Shown one piece after another: positions 21,544 to 33,103 of a DNA stretch of 64,000 nucleotides. How positions within the stretch are numbered: position 1 is the stretch's first letter; the number at the start of each line of letters is the position of its first letter. Made by a program: the position numbers and the translations under genes. The notes below the pieces were generated by a model that saw nothing but the letters and a program-made list of their open reading frames with translations, was not told the DNA's origin and did not search any database. The DNA lies in contig CM074766.1 in NCBI GenBank assembly GCA_037355855.1, positions 3,959,695 to 4,023,694 on the forward strand. Reading direction: 5' to 3'. The stretch is from Pseudo-nitzschia pungens (taxonomy: Eukaryota; Bacillariophyta; Bacillariophyceae; Bacillariales; Bacillariaceae).

Positions 21544-22045
21544 ACTCCCACCATCAAATCCAATTTCTTTTGGTCGGGGATATCTTGCCAGCCAGGTACT
21601 GTCCAACAATCGTTGAGTTTCTGCTGCATTTGGTGAGTCCTTCAGGTGGGCCAGTTCAAACCATCCGGTCACTGGGTCCACCATGGTGAGAACATGGATG
21701 TGGTAGTCTTTACCATTTTTATTGTGGACAGTTGCAGGTCCCCATAGGTCTACATTGACCCTCTGGCATTTGGTAGCCTCAACTGCTTTCTCCGGTAGTA
21801 GTCCATACTTCTGCCGGCCACTCTTCTTGAACATCTGACATGTGTGACAGTGTTTACAGAGGTCCTGGATGTCCTTTTGGAGGCCTTTCCAGGTGAACAC
21901 TGAGCGTATGCTCTGTTCCATTCTCTTTTCTCCGGGGTGGACCAGCATGGTGTGGTACCACTCCATAACTCTTTCCTTGAGTTTGTCGGGAATCAGGATC
22001 TTCCCTTCGTTGTGGATTAGACTGTAACCTTCCACATTTCTGATG
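21544..22045 (-). pseudogene. Ty3/gypsy integrase, zinc-binding and N-terminal catalytic part
   Basis: It carries the HHCC zinc site (H...H...CKHCHTCQMF), then VDLWGP with the first catalytic Asp and GFDGG with the second. The frame is cut at GGS by the TIR element and resumes at 10357. It is separated from the upstream frame by a 1-nt frameshift near 22050. Confidence 0.88.
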
Positions 22046-22046
22046 G

Positions 22047-22455
22047 TCAGTCGTTTGTCTTTTCCAGTGCGCTCACGATCTCTGTGTCCTTTTGTTGGTA
22101 GAACTGGATCATATCCGGAGCAAGTGGGAATGCACTATTGCCCTGGAATTCTTCCGGTGATTCTCCAAGTGGGAATAGGAGTTGCCGGAGGTGCTCTTCC
22201 TCATCTGCATAGGTGAGGGGCTTATTTGGTGGTAGCCATTCCACTGTGTCTGCTGGATCATCCGTAATGTCCAAGCAAGATAGTGCGTCCGCTGCATTGT
22301 TGTCTTTGCCGGCAACATGCTTGACTACCGGGTGGAACTCCTCCATAAGGAGTCTCCACCGTACCATCCTTTGAGTGGGCATCTGCTGATACAATAGGTT
22401 AAGGTGGTCTGTGTGGATAATCACATCTTGGCCTCGTAGGATTCCTTCAATGCTT
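22047..22455 (-). pseudogene. Ty3/gypsy RNase H C-terminus and connection
   Basis: It continues RNase H after a frameshift near 22440-22455: GQDVIIHTDHLNLLY, then HVAGKDNNAADALSCL, a standard gypsy RNase H end (catalytic Asp in NNAADAL). It runs into a linker and then shifts frame again into the integrase. Confidence 0.85.
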
Positions 22456-25400
22456 TCAAGCCTTCCACTATACCAAGGAGTTCCTTTTCCCCTACAGTGT
22501 AGTTGAGTTGCGCTGAGTTCAGTTTCCTTGTGTAGAATCCAAGGGGTTTGCCATCCTGGCATACAGTTGCTCCCAGTTGCCTGTCGCTGGCATCTGAGTA
22601 GAGGTGAAATGGTTTCGTAAAGTCTGGGAATGCGAGTTTCGCTTCATTTGTGAGCATCCTCTTTGCCTCCATGAAAGCTTTCTGCTCTGCTGGACCCCAG
22701 TACCAGTTCATTTTGCCCTTTTTCCCTGCTAGTTTGTTGAGGGGGGCCAGGATGTGGGAGCGCCACTTCCACATATCCCTGTAGAAATTCACCATCCCAA
22801 GAAACATCTTGAGTTGCTTGGTGTTCTTGGGCGCTTCCAGGCGCTTCATCGCCTCCAGCTTCTTTGGCTGGGGTTGGATGCCCTCTGTTGTTAACAGAAA
22901 TCCCAGATATTCCACTTCTTTTTGCATGAAAAAGGATTTTCTCAGGTTGGCCCGGAAACCAGCATCATCCAGTCTCTGTAGGACTGTATCAATTTTGTTG
23001 AGGTGATCCTGTTCGGATTCGCCTTCTCGTTGGATGATTAGAATGTCATCAATAAAGACCAAGACATAGTCCAGGTCGCTGAGTAGGTTCATCATGACTG
23101 ACTGGAAGATATCAGGTGCACAGGCAATCCCCATTGCCAGTCTCTTGTAGGCATATTTTCCCCATGGCAAAATGGTAGAGCAGATCTTCTGGCTCTCCTT
23201 GCAGATGGGAATGGTGTAGTAGCCTTGAGATAAGTCCAGTGCTGTAGCTGATTTGAACTTTTGTAGCCTTTGGATTGTTTCCCCTATTCGTGGTAGTGGA
23301 AATGGTTTCCATTGGATTGCGGCGTTCATCTTCCGGAAGTCTGTAAGGACCCAAATGTCCCCTGTCTTTTTGGGTTGACAAAAGGTAGGAGATGCCCATG
23401 GCGAGTCATCATCATGGGGGAGTTTCTCCAGGACTCCAATGTTGCAGAGCCTGTCGATTTCTTTTCGAAGGGCTTGTTCAAAGGCATGGGGCACAGAGTA
23501 GTACCTCTGCCGGACCGGTTTGACCCCTGGTTGGAGTTCAATGGATACCGGTTCTATATTCTTAAGCAGCCCCAGACCTCCTCCAAAGAGCATCGGGAAT
23601 TTCTTCAGTGTTTTCTTCAAGGCTTCCTTGGATTCGGCAGTAATCTCCAGGTCATTGACCATAGCATCTATATCGACTTTGGAGTAGTCTGCATCCAAGA
23701 TTTTGGCTTGTCTTTCTTCCTCTTGCTGGAGGATAGGACTTTGTGTGTTGGCAAAGAATACTGCCTCACATTTGTCCGGGTCCGCGAGCTCCCCCATCCC
23801 CTTCATGGGAATGGAGTCACCCTGCCATTCTATTGTTCGGGAGCTGTATTTTATATCCAGTCCTAGTTGCGCCATCAGATCCAATCCTATGATCATGTCA
23901 TAGGGTACTTCCTCGTGGTGATGGTATTCATCCACTTGGAAGGTCCATTTGATGGTCTTGGAGTTTGAAAATTCTATCAGCCTTAGTCCCACTGAAGCCG
24001 CAGACTTGGTTCGGAACTTGCCTCCGTACGTGTTGTAGGTGACAGATCTCTGGTCTCGGTTCGTTAGTTGACTTTGGTTGACAAAGTGCCTTAAGATAAT
24101 GGATTTGGAGCAACCGGAGTCTAATAGGCCCCGGAGCATCCTTCCCCTTCCTTTGTGGTCCAGTACCTCCACACAGACATCCGCAAACCTGTTGATTATG
24201 CGAGGCCTGGTGTGGATGGTATCAGCCATCCAGTTGTGGGATCCTTTCTTCTTGAAGGTCTTTCTGTACTTTCTTCGGTACTCCTTGAGTTCTTGTTCAG
24301 AGATATCGATCTCGTCATCTGAGACCTCATGATCAGTTTGGGTTGTGGCCAGCACGTACGAGTACTCGTGGTTCGATAGGTTCCTTCCCCAGTGGGGTTT
24401 GGAGTGTTGCTCATTGTCTGAGTCTTCTTTTGCCACAAAGTGCTCTTTGTGCAAGTTGATGGTTTCCCGGTTGAATTTCCCCTTCTTGGAGGGTCCTCCG
24501 GTTAACTTCCAGCATTTGCCGGCATGGATCTTGCCACAGGTTTTGCAGAGCTGTTTGTTACTGTTATCCATAGGGCGCTTCTTTTTGCCAGGGGACTTCC
24601 TGTGGTGGTTTCCTCCCCCAGAAGCGGCCTTGGAGTTCTTCTTGGCGCCACCATTCTTCTTCTCCAGTTCGTTGATGCGCTTCTGGAGGTCTTCTTCCTT
24701 CCGGATGGTGGTTTCCAGATTTTCGAGCTTGTCGATGGTGGTGTTAAAGGAGTGGGCGTATAGGTCCCACCCAATGTGTTCCAATTTCTCTCGTTGGGAG
24801 TGGGTCATGTTGGAATCCAACATTTCCTTCATTTCTGCTGGTGTGAAACTGGTTGGTGGTTCCACTTGGTCGCTGCCGCATTCCCAGAGACATTCTGGGA
24901 GGTAGCTCTGTACTTTGGCCATTCGGTTGGCCCAGGCCTGTATGCCATATTTTAGTTCCACTCGCATCCCCCGCATGAATCTGCGGAGGATGATGTACGA
25001 GCGTTTTCCGTTCTGGTCATTGCCAAAGATTTTGAGCTTGAGGGCATGCATGCATTCCTCAATGACATCCTTCTTGTACTCCTCGGATTGGTAGTACTGG
25101 GTAAGAGCGTTTGGTATGCTTTTCTTTGGGATTGGAGCCAGTTCCTCTGGCTCTGTTTCCTCATCCGAGTTTGCCGTAGCAGTCGGTTTGGTTTTGTTGG
25201 CTTTGGGAGTGGATTTCTCCTTTGCCGCCTCCTTGGGTGTCCCAGCGGGAGGTTCGTTGGCGCTTTGTCCGATCGATAAGAGTATGCTGGCTTGATTGTG
25301 TTGTTCGATTTCCTGGATCTTTTTCTGTACCAGTTTGTTGTTGTGTATCTTGTTTTTCGGTTCGGCATAGTAGGACCGACCGAGTGTCCTCTGGACAAGG

Positions 25401-25669
25401 GATAGTGCCTCGCCAGAGAGGATCCTCTGTAAGATGTCCTGTTTTTGGTCTCCTTGGAGTTTATCATTGCCAGCAATTTTCTGGTCAAAGTCTCTCTTCC
25501 AGATGATGAAGAGTTCTGGTCTTTCAGTGCCATTGAGGACCTTCAGGTAGTCGCTGAATGCGACGCCGCCCTTCTCACTGTCTACACTCATCTTCACGGC
25601 GGTGGCATCTTCCGGCCAGTCCTCTCTTGTGAAGTTAAATGGTTTCAGTTTGGTTTCTTTGGACGCCAT
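22456..25669 (-). pseudogene. Ty3/gypsy gag-protease-RT-RNase H polyprotein
   Basis: One open frame runs from ATG 25669 (CCATGGCGTCC context). The first ~370 residues are gag-like and end in a zinc knuckle variant, CKTCGKIHAGKC. The aspartic protease is at LLDSGCSKSII. Reverse transcriptase follows with LTDFRKMN, ALDLSQGYY and the catalytic FIDDILI box (in place of YVDD). RNase H begins at LYSDASDRQLGATV. The frame ends artefactually at 22421 after a shift, so the last domains lie in other frames. It encodes copying and integration enzymes of an LTR retroelement and is inactive here because of the breaks. Confidence 0.92.
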
Positions 25670-26413
25670 GGTGGATTAATCAGTTTTCTATTACGTTTAA
25701 TTTAGTTACACTATTTGTTATCTTATTGTTTTGCGCTGAACTGAGCAAGAATGATTGCTCCAGTTCTTCCAGTTTTTTGCTCTGGATTAGGTTGCTCTCA
25801 TGATAACTCGTGTTATAACTGATCTTTCCCCTGGTTTGTCCAGTGGTGGGAGTTGTTTCTCTCTTTAGCTCCCGGGAATCCTGTGGTTCCCCGGAGTTGT
25901 TTCTGTTTTTATTTTGTGGGATTCGGTTCCCGTGGTTCTCCGGCGTTGCTTCTCTATTAAGCAGTCACCGGGCCGGTCCCACTTCCCATTTTCCCGTGGG
26001 ATTAGTGGTGTTTGGATATTTATTATATACCTTCTGGGATATCCGTATATTTCGGTTTTGGTTGGCATACCCTTTTTGGTCTGTCCATCCACTCAGTGTT
26101 GGTCCAATTAGTCCACTCACTGGATTATGTGTCACTTCTTCAGTGTGTATTTTTGGATTTTTTGATTATTTCTGCTGTCGACCATGGTCCTGTTTAGGAC
26201 CTTAGGTGTCTCTGTTGCTGCTGTTGCTCCCTCATACCGGCGCTAACAGTTGCTGGGGTCGGTCTTCCTGGTGCTGCAGACACCGGATATCCTTCTCCCT
26301 GTTTTGCTTCTCTGTGCCTCCATTTTTGGGCAGTCTTTCGGTCTCGTCGGCGCCTTGCCCGATCGATCTCTTTCTGCTCATGGTTATCAGCACTCAGCTT
26401 GATTTTAAAATCA
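25670..26413 (-). other. Leader of the Ty3/gypsy element
   Basis: This is about 740 bp between the 5' LTR and the gag start. No gene is seen. A primer-binding site next to the LTR was not recognised. Confidence 0.55.
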
Positions 26414-26562
26414 TGCCATACCCCGGGTCTACTAGTGATTAGAATAGTAGTGATATGCAAATTGTGAGCTCTATTGATTAGTCTATCTGCTACAGTTCTA
26501 AGATATCAGCTCGCTGATTGTTTTTATCCTTATCCTTAGTGACTGTATTCCGGTGCACGGCA
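26414..26562 (-). repeat. 5' LTR of the Ty3/gypsy element
   Basis: It is 149 bp, TG...CA, and matches 9670-9763 at both ends. It is followed by TAGTA, identical to the five bases before the other LTR. Confidence 0.82.
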
Positions 26563-26567
26563 TAGTA

Positions 26568-27938
26568 GTTGTAATGGAATTTTTTTTCATCTTGTCAGCT
26601 GGTCAAGCATGCCCGAATATTGAGTTTCTAGAAGGAATGGAAACGAAAATTGACACCGTGGTGTATTTAGTCAGATATTTTTCCAAAATTCGTCTTTCAA
26701 ACTTCTTTTAACTTCTTTTGCCTTTTTCTCAAAAACTACTTTTGCGTGCACCCATTTTCAACATCCGGGTTCGGTGTAAGTTTCTGTAGACCCACGCTTA
26801 TTTCGGGAATCACTCAATACCGGTAAGATTTACTACGTACATCGTTTGTCGACAGTAAAAAATCGGAGCATACTTAACCTTACCGGTACAGACATTTCGC
26901 AGATTATGAGCACCTACCGGTACCGTAGACCAATCACTCCCTGTCTGACAGCACATGAGCGCGATTATTTAAGGTATGTACTCGTAAGGTTTACTCGTAC
27001 TACAGTACAAGAAAGAATGGTAAGACGAGAGGTTTGACTTGCCTTTGCGACTCCTCCCCAAGACCTACCGTACCGGTACCGGTAAGACTTACGTTGGTTT
27101 TGCTTCTTGTTTCTTTCACCATTCTAGTAGTGGTACATTTGGTACTTGACTGATATTCGTGTAGAATTCTACGTGATTTGGTACTCAACTGATGTGCAAA
27201 TTTTTCACAAAAATTCCGCGAAAATACGCATGCGTCAAGAAGCGGTCGAGTGTGGTCAATTCGAGCTCGTTGGATGCGGTGAAAGCAGTAATCACTCTGC
27301 TGTGTTGTTGTTGACTAGTCTGTTGGGGGGAGGTGATGAGAATTAGTCAATGATGCTCATAACCTGCAAAATGTACGTATGCTCTCTACTGTCGATATAA
27401 TCGCATGTATTTAGTAAAGAGTGAGGTATTTATTCACTATCTATTCGGGATTCATCCTCACAGCAGGTATTAGTACTACTAGTAGCAGAAGTAGTAGTAG
27501 CAGTACTAGCTCCTCTAGTAATTGTTTGGTACACTACTACTAGTAGTACTAATTGATTCAATCATTAATTAAAATAAGTAGTAGTGGTACTACTAGTAGT
27601 AGTAGAAAAAAATGCAAATCGTTGACGTACACGGAAGCTAGAATGCTCTTTGAGAGCATTGGCATCTATCGCAACAAAGTAGTTTTGTCCGGTGATGAAT
27701 TGGCAAGGAGGAAGATCGTTTCTGTCAAGTTTAATCCCTTGTTCGTCTCTCCGACCCCGTGGCAGGGCATCAACACCGAGTCACATCGACGTCCAGGTGT
27801 GAATCCTGCGACCACCAACCCTGTCACCACACCATGGACGAGAATGACTGTGCCTGCCTGGTGCACAATCAAAGACCATGCCATGCCACGACACTCTACG
27901 AATGCCAACTTTTAGTAAAAACCAACACGATTTGCTTT
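26568..27938. other. Intergenic, no supported gene
   Basis: It contains ACCGGTA clusters (26820-27090) and a CTAGTAGTAGTA tract (27470-27605). A 120-aa frame at 27553-27915 lacks features and was not called. Confidence 0.5.
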
Positions 27939-29229
27939 TCAATTGTTCAGAGGTACGAGACTGATGTCTTCTTCGTAGGATGAATAGTTAGGAGGGGGGC
28001 TTGTGAATTGGATTTTGATTGGTTTCTCGCTGATCGCACGCACCCATGCTATGAAGAAAGGAATCACTGCATTCAGCGGCATCCAGACCATGTCGACGAT
28101 CTTGCCCATCTTCAATCCAAAGGGACCGTCCGTCAGGTAGAATGGTGAACCTACTCCGTTCATGACAATGTACCAGGTGCCTTTAATCTTGAAGGAGGAG
28201 GCAACAAGGTTAAGGGCAAGGTAGATATATGCTGCTTTTGCAACTTTTTTGCAGTCGGGAAGATTAGCCCTCGGGTAACTCTGCCCGGTCAAGATGACGA
28301 ATATGGTGTTGTCGACCGCGATAAGCACGAGTCCCAACTGAAGACAAAGGAACCCAGCGGTGTGACCCTTTGGATCCTCATACGCGACGAATACAAAAAT
28401 CAAGCCTTTCTCGGCGGTGGTTGGGTGAGAGGAAAAGAAAAAGAACAACCAGTTTTGAAGCGCCATCGATTGTGGTTACAAGTGAGCATTGAGACCTATG
28501 TTTGACCGAAACGCAAATCGGAGATTACATGAATTTGAATTGTACTCTTTCATGAATGGCATATACTTACGGAACATAGCGCAAAGAGTCATGGCAAGGG
28601 GATATTTTCCATTGTTCCATAGCATATACCATCGTGGAACCTCTCCTCTATTGTATGATAGACGGGTGCTGATATAATCCAAAGAGAGATAGACCATCAT
28701 CGAAAACTCAAAAAGAGGAAAGAAGATTGAAGTGATTTCGCGAGCAGGAGAGTAGTCCCAATTAGTACAGATATTGGGAAAGCCAAAGCGTTCGATAAGA
28801 TGACTCTCCTCTGTGAAACTGAACCCTTCGCCGTATGTGAGGGAAAAATCCCCCCCTTCCTGTGAAAATGCAGAGAATTCCAAGGCGATCAAGAAAAACG
28901 AAGTGAGGAGATCATTTACAACCTTTGCATCTCGCAAGAAATCGCACGAAGGCTATTCGATTCGCGCCGACAATAAAAAAAATTTACCACAGAATCCAAC
29001 GGCAACTCACCCGGTTGAATGCTCCGCATCCTAACCGCTCGGTGGGTGTATCATCTGGTGCTCCCGCTTTCAAGCTATCAATGACCCACATTTTGGTCGA
29101 CACCGTCGCTACCAACACGAAAAACCAGAAAAATACGTAGGCGAACATTCTCCATGTTTCGACTGCGACCGTAAACTCGATTCCACCGTTGTGTGCCGAG
29201 TGCGGATACCGTGGGGGCGCGTATGCCAT
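27939..29229 (-). CDS. Multi-pass membrane protein, unknown function (3 exons)
   Basis: Exons are 29229-29011, 28952-28571 and 28405-27939. Introns of 58 bp (GTGAGT...AATAG, phase 0) and 165 bp (GTAAGT...GAGAAAG, phase 1, preceded by a long CT tract) join to one 355-aa frame. About seven hydrophobic segments are visible, including AYVFFWFFVLVATV, SIFFPLFEFSMMVYLSL, MTLCAMF joined to RLIFVFVAY across intron 2, LCLQLGLVLIAV and MPLNAVIPFFIAWV. Between segments 2 and 3 is a loop with ICTNWDYSP. The C-terminal tail is polar (PPPNYSSYEED). Splicing inside a membrane segment that becomes continuous supports the model. No family is recognised; a receptor, transporter or enzyme is possible. Confidence 0.75.
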
Positions 29230-31270
29230 GGTAGAAAACTATCGATCGCCAGGAGATCGACGGTGGTTATTGCGATGAGACTTGTTTGGGTTTTAAATCC
29301 TTTGCAAAAAGTCCTTTGCAAAAAGTGCACGGTGCGGCCTAGTCACTTGGCAAGGATTGTATGTTCGGATCATGAGAAGCCTTTGGGATATTTCTTGGAC
29401 ACGTAATAGATTTTACATTTTTAATATCGAAAAACAAAGAAATCCGAAACAAGGAGCCAAGAAGTTCGTAAGATACTGTATCGATACGTAACCTTACTTA
29501 CCAAAAGGAAAATAAATTATGTGAATGCCGTGAATGCTGGGGACGTTAGTGCTTTTTGTAAGATAACCCAAATACGGTATGAGATGGGATAGGTTCATGG
29601 ATTGTTCGATCTTTAAGAGTTAGCAAATGCAAATGATTATTAATGTAAAAAGCGAGATTTTGTTGAGAACTTATCGACTATACTTATGCCTTAAAGTCCT
29701 AAGTGTTACGTGTGCATGTAGGTGATCGTGGGAAACAATAACAAAATTCGAGTCACGCGTGGAAATTTGATTTTTACTTACGGTAGGTAACACAAGTACC
29801 GTACCGGTACGTGTACAAGAAGTGCGTAAGATCTTACCGAAATGTACTTCGTGATTCTGTTCGTTCGTACCCGTAATTACCACACTGCGTAAAATTTACC
29901 ATAAGGAAAGGAAAATTAGAAAGGTATTAGTTTCCCAAAGATCCAGTCTACACATGAGATTTTTGAAAAGTTCGATCATTTGCACACCCAGATATTTTTC
30001 TCTTTCATTTTTTACAACCTTCAATAATGATTTAACAGACGCCGATAACTTTTGATATTTTAATGAAACATAAGGAAAAGCAATATTTTAGCGACTACGT
30101 CCAAACGAATATTATTATTGTTGAGCAAAGAATGATACTCCGGGTTCCCAAATATATAAAGTTCAAAATCATTGAGATTCTTTGTTTTTTTTTAATTTTT
30201 AATAAGTTTCTGCCGATATCATTTTAACTTGCGGTAAATGTTCTTGGTTACCGACTTAGGATCTTCTGGAATTGCACGAGTTTCCAACTTTTTTCTTCAT
30301 GTTCTAGAAAACACGAAGCAGCTCATTTTTTTATTCGTAGTATTTATGCGACAAACGTGTGCAAATCATGTTTACGAAGTTAATTGATTCGATTCACCAA
30401 ACATTTTCTCTGTAATGGATAAGCTTACTCATACCGTACTGTGAGGATACTCGTAAGGTTACTCGTAAGTCTTAAAAAAGGTTTTTTACCGCAAGGTTAC
30501 CACAATCTCTACTTCCTCCCTATTTCCAGTTATTTTCTGTCAATTTGAGATAACAAAACCAAGCCCATGGATGTTGACCTATCAATTTCATTTCTCTATT
30601 ACAAAGAGATTATATTATGTTCTTGTAGTATTGTGATGCAGATACACTGCTGTGCAGAATCGGAACCAAAACCGGAACGGTACAAACACGGTGCTGTGGA
30701 ATGGCGTGTTCTTGCTGCAACTGAAGTTGCAAATTCAAACAGTAGTAGTACTAATAGTAGTATAAAAAGAATGTTCATACAGATTAGTCGAACATACGGT
30801 AAACGGACAGAAGGATAAAATGAGAGAGTCGCAGTCCGGAAAAAGAAAAAGAAGAATTCACGAGTAGAATTCGAAGATTAGTAGTAGGGCTTTACCGGTA
30901 GGTGGTGGAATGTTCAGAATTAGCAAGACTGGATGCACTCAACTGATGGAATCATCAGCTCATAATATGATAGAATAGTAAGTAAATGAAAGAATCATTG
31001 GGCATTGGAGCCGATACTAGTGGAAAAATTTGGTGTTCTCTAACTGGTGAAAGAAGGACGATGAGAGAAACTAGTACTACTAGTACTACTAGTACTACCC
31101 GGTACTACTAGTATCAAACATTTTGTTGGGATTATTGGAGGAGAACACCTGGCTCAAATTTAGTAAAAGATAGAATCCAATAAAGTAAACACTTCTGGTA
31201 ACCCATTATTTCAACCATCTCCACAAAGAATTAATGACAACAACAACAACAACGACAACACTGGTCAATA
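29230..31270. other. Intergenic, no gene seen
   Basis: AT-rich DNA with GTACCGGTAC clusters near 29800 and an ACTAGTACT repeat at 31070-31115. No convincing coding region or element boundary was found. Confidence 0.5.
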
Positions 31271-31272
31271 CA

Positions 31273-32950
31273 GGAACATGGTTGATTTTTTGGAAAAAAA
31301 ATTACTTCGTAGATATTAAATTCTTCGATCATCCCAAAAATCGCGCACGATCCAATCTCTCCGCGCGCGACGAAAATTTGAAAATAAAAATTAAATTCTC
31401 GAAACCCCCTGCGACACCAGTCGACACCAGTCGACACCAGTCGACACCAGTTGACACCAGTAGACACCAGTTGACACCAGTAGACACCAGTAGACACCAG
31501 TAGACACCGGTGTTCGTATACATTGGTATGTTCATCTGTTCGTATGATTGTATGTTCGTTTGTTCTTCTGTTCGTCTGTTCATACAATGGTACGGTATGT
31601 TGGTCTGTTCGTACGATTGTATGTTCGTCTGTTCGTCTGTTAACTCTGTTAACACCGGTCTTCATACTTCATACGTTCATCTGTTCATACGTTGATACGT
31701 TCGTCTGTTCGTACGATTTTATGTTCGTCTGCTCGTCTGTTCGTCTGTTCATACATTCGTCTGTTCGTCTGCTCATCTGTTCATCTGTTCATACGCTTGT
31801 ATGTTGGCCTATTCATATGATTATATGTTCGTCTGCTCGTCTGTTCGTCTGTTCATACGCTGTTCGTCTGTTCAAACGTTGGTACGTTCGTCTGTTTCGT
31901 ATGTTCGTGTGTTCGTGTGTTCGTCTGCTCTTCGTATGTTCGTCTGCTCGTTCGTCTGTTCATACGTTGGTACGTTCGTCTGTTCGTCTGCTTGTCTATC
32001 GAAATCAATTGAATAAGGTTACTAGAATACCGTAGGTACATACCTATGCTCTTTTGTTGATTACTACTACGGTTGGTATGTTAGTTTGTTCGTATGTTCG
32101 TCTGCTTGTACGTTCGTATGTTCGTCATGACACCAGTCGACACCAGTCGACACCAGTCGACACCAGTCGACACCAGCCAACACCAGTCGACACTAGTTGA
32201 CACCAGTCGACACCAGTAGACACCAGTAGACACCAGTAGACACCAGTAGACACCGGTGTTCATATGTTTGTATGTTCATACGTTGGTATGTTCGTCTGTT
32301 CGTATGATTGTATGTTTGTTTGTTCTTCTCTGTTCATACGACGGTATGTTGGTCTGTTCGTACGATTGTATGTTCGTCTGTTCGTCTGTTAACACCAGTC
32401 TTCATACTTCATATGGTACGTTCATGTGCTCATACGTTAATAGGTTCGTCTGTTCATACGTTCGTCTGTTCATCTGCTCGTCTGTTCATACGTTCGTCAC
32501 GTTCGTCTGTTCGTATCCTTATATGTTCGTCTGTTCAAAAAATGATCGTATGTTCGTCTGTTCGTCTGCTCGTCTGTTCATACGTTTGTCTGTTTATACG
32601 CTTGTATGTTGGTCTATTCGTATGATTATATGTTCGTCTGATCGTCTGCACAGAAGAACATACCAACGTATGAACAGACCAACATACGAACATGATTCTA
32701 TGTTTGTCTGTTCTTCTGTTCATCTGTTTCGTCTGTCCCTGTTCGTCATGACACCAGTCGACACCAGACAACACCAGACGACACCAGACGACACCAGTCG
32801 ACACCAGTCGACACCAGTTTGGGTACTCCGGGAAATTATTTTTCTTAAAAAATATTTTCTCAAATCGCGCAAGCGATTCTCATATTTTTAGCGAGGGGGA
32901 GGACCGGGAATTTCAAAATTCCTTCAAAAACTAAAAATCAACCATGTTCC
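31273..32950. repeat. Minisatellite block with 18-bp inverted ends
   Basis: GGAACATGGTTGATTTTT (31273-31290) is perfectly inverted at 32933-32950. Between them are three arrays of a 10-bp unit, CGACACCAGT or AGACACCAGT (31421-31508, 32127-32262, 32748-32818). Two long stretches of degenerate GTTCGTCTGTTCATACG repeats also occur. About 31420-31690 and 32127-32420 are an approximate direct duplication. The reading frames in it (Cys/Val/Arg-rich) are repeat artefacts. Confidence 0.85.
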
Positions 32951-33103
32951 AGTACATCTAGTTTTCATCATTGTCTCAAAGGCTATTTTCGGGTGGCTTG
33001 TGATTTGGAGCCCGTGAGCCTATATAAGACCGACTCTGCCGGGAAGACGCTTCTTGTTCGTTCTTTCGTTGTTTCATAAAAGTATCACGCAAATTCTGCG
33101 GGT

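Larger units (their letters stand above)
9670..26562 (-). mobile_element. Ty3/gypsy LTR retrotransposon, split by a TIR element
   Basis: The element is bounded by TG...CA repeats at 9670-9763 (3' LTR) and 26414-26562 (5' LTR). A perfect 5-bp target duplication TAGTA lies at 9665-9669 and 26563-26567. Inside, on the minus strand, are gag, protease, reverse transcriptase, RNase H and integrase in Ty3/gypsy order. The copy is dead: it has two frameshifts, and the integrase core is interrupted by the insertion at 10358-21541. Without that insertion it would be about 5.7 kb. A GGAGGAGCA purine tract abuts the 3' LTR. Confidence 0.9.

Noticed and set aside
27553..27915. 120-aa plus-strand ORF
   Set aside because: There are no domains or leader, and a matching-length frame exists on the other strand, so the coding strand cannot be decided.
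31231..32891. ORFs of 60-211 aa in the minisatellite block
   Set aside because: They translate only the CGACACCAGT and GTTCGTCTGTTC repeats, in several frames and on both strands.
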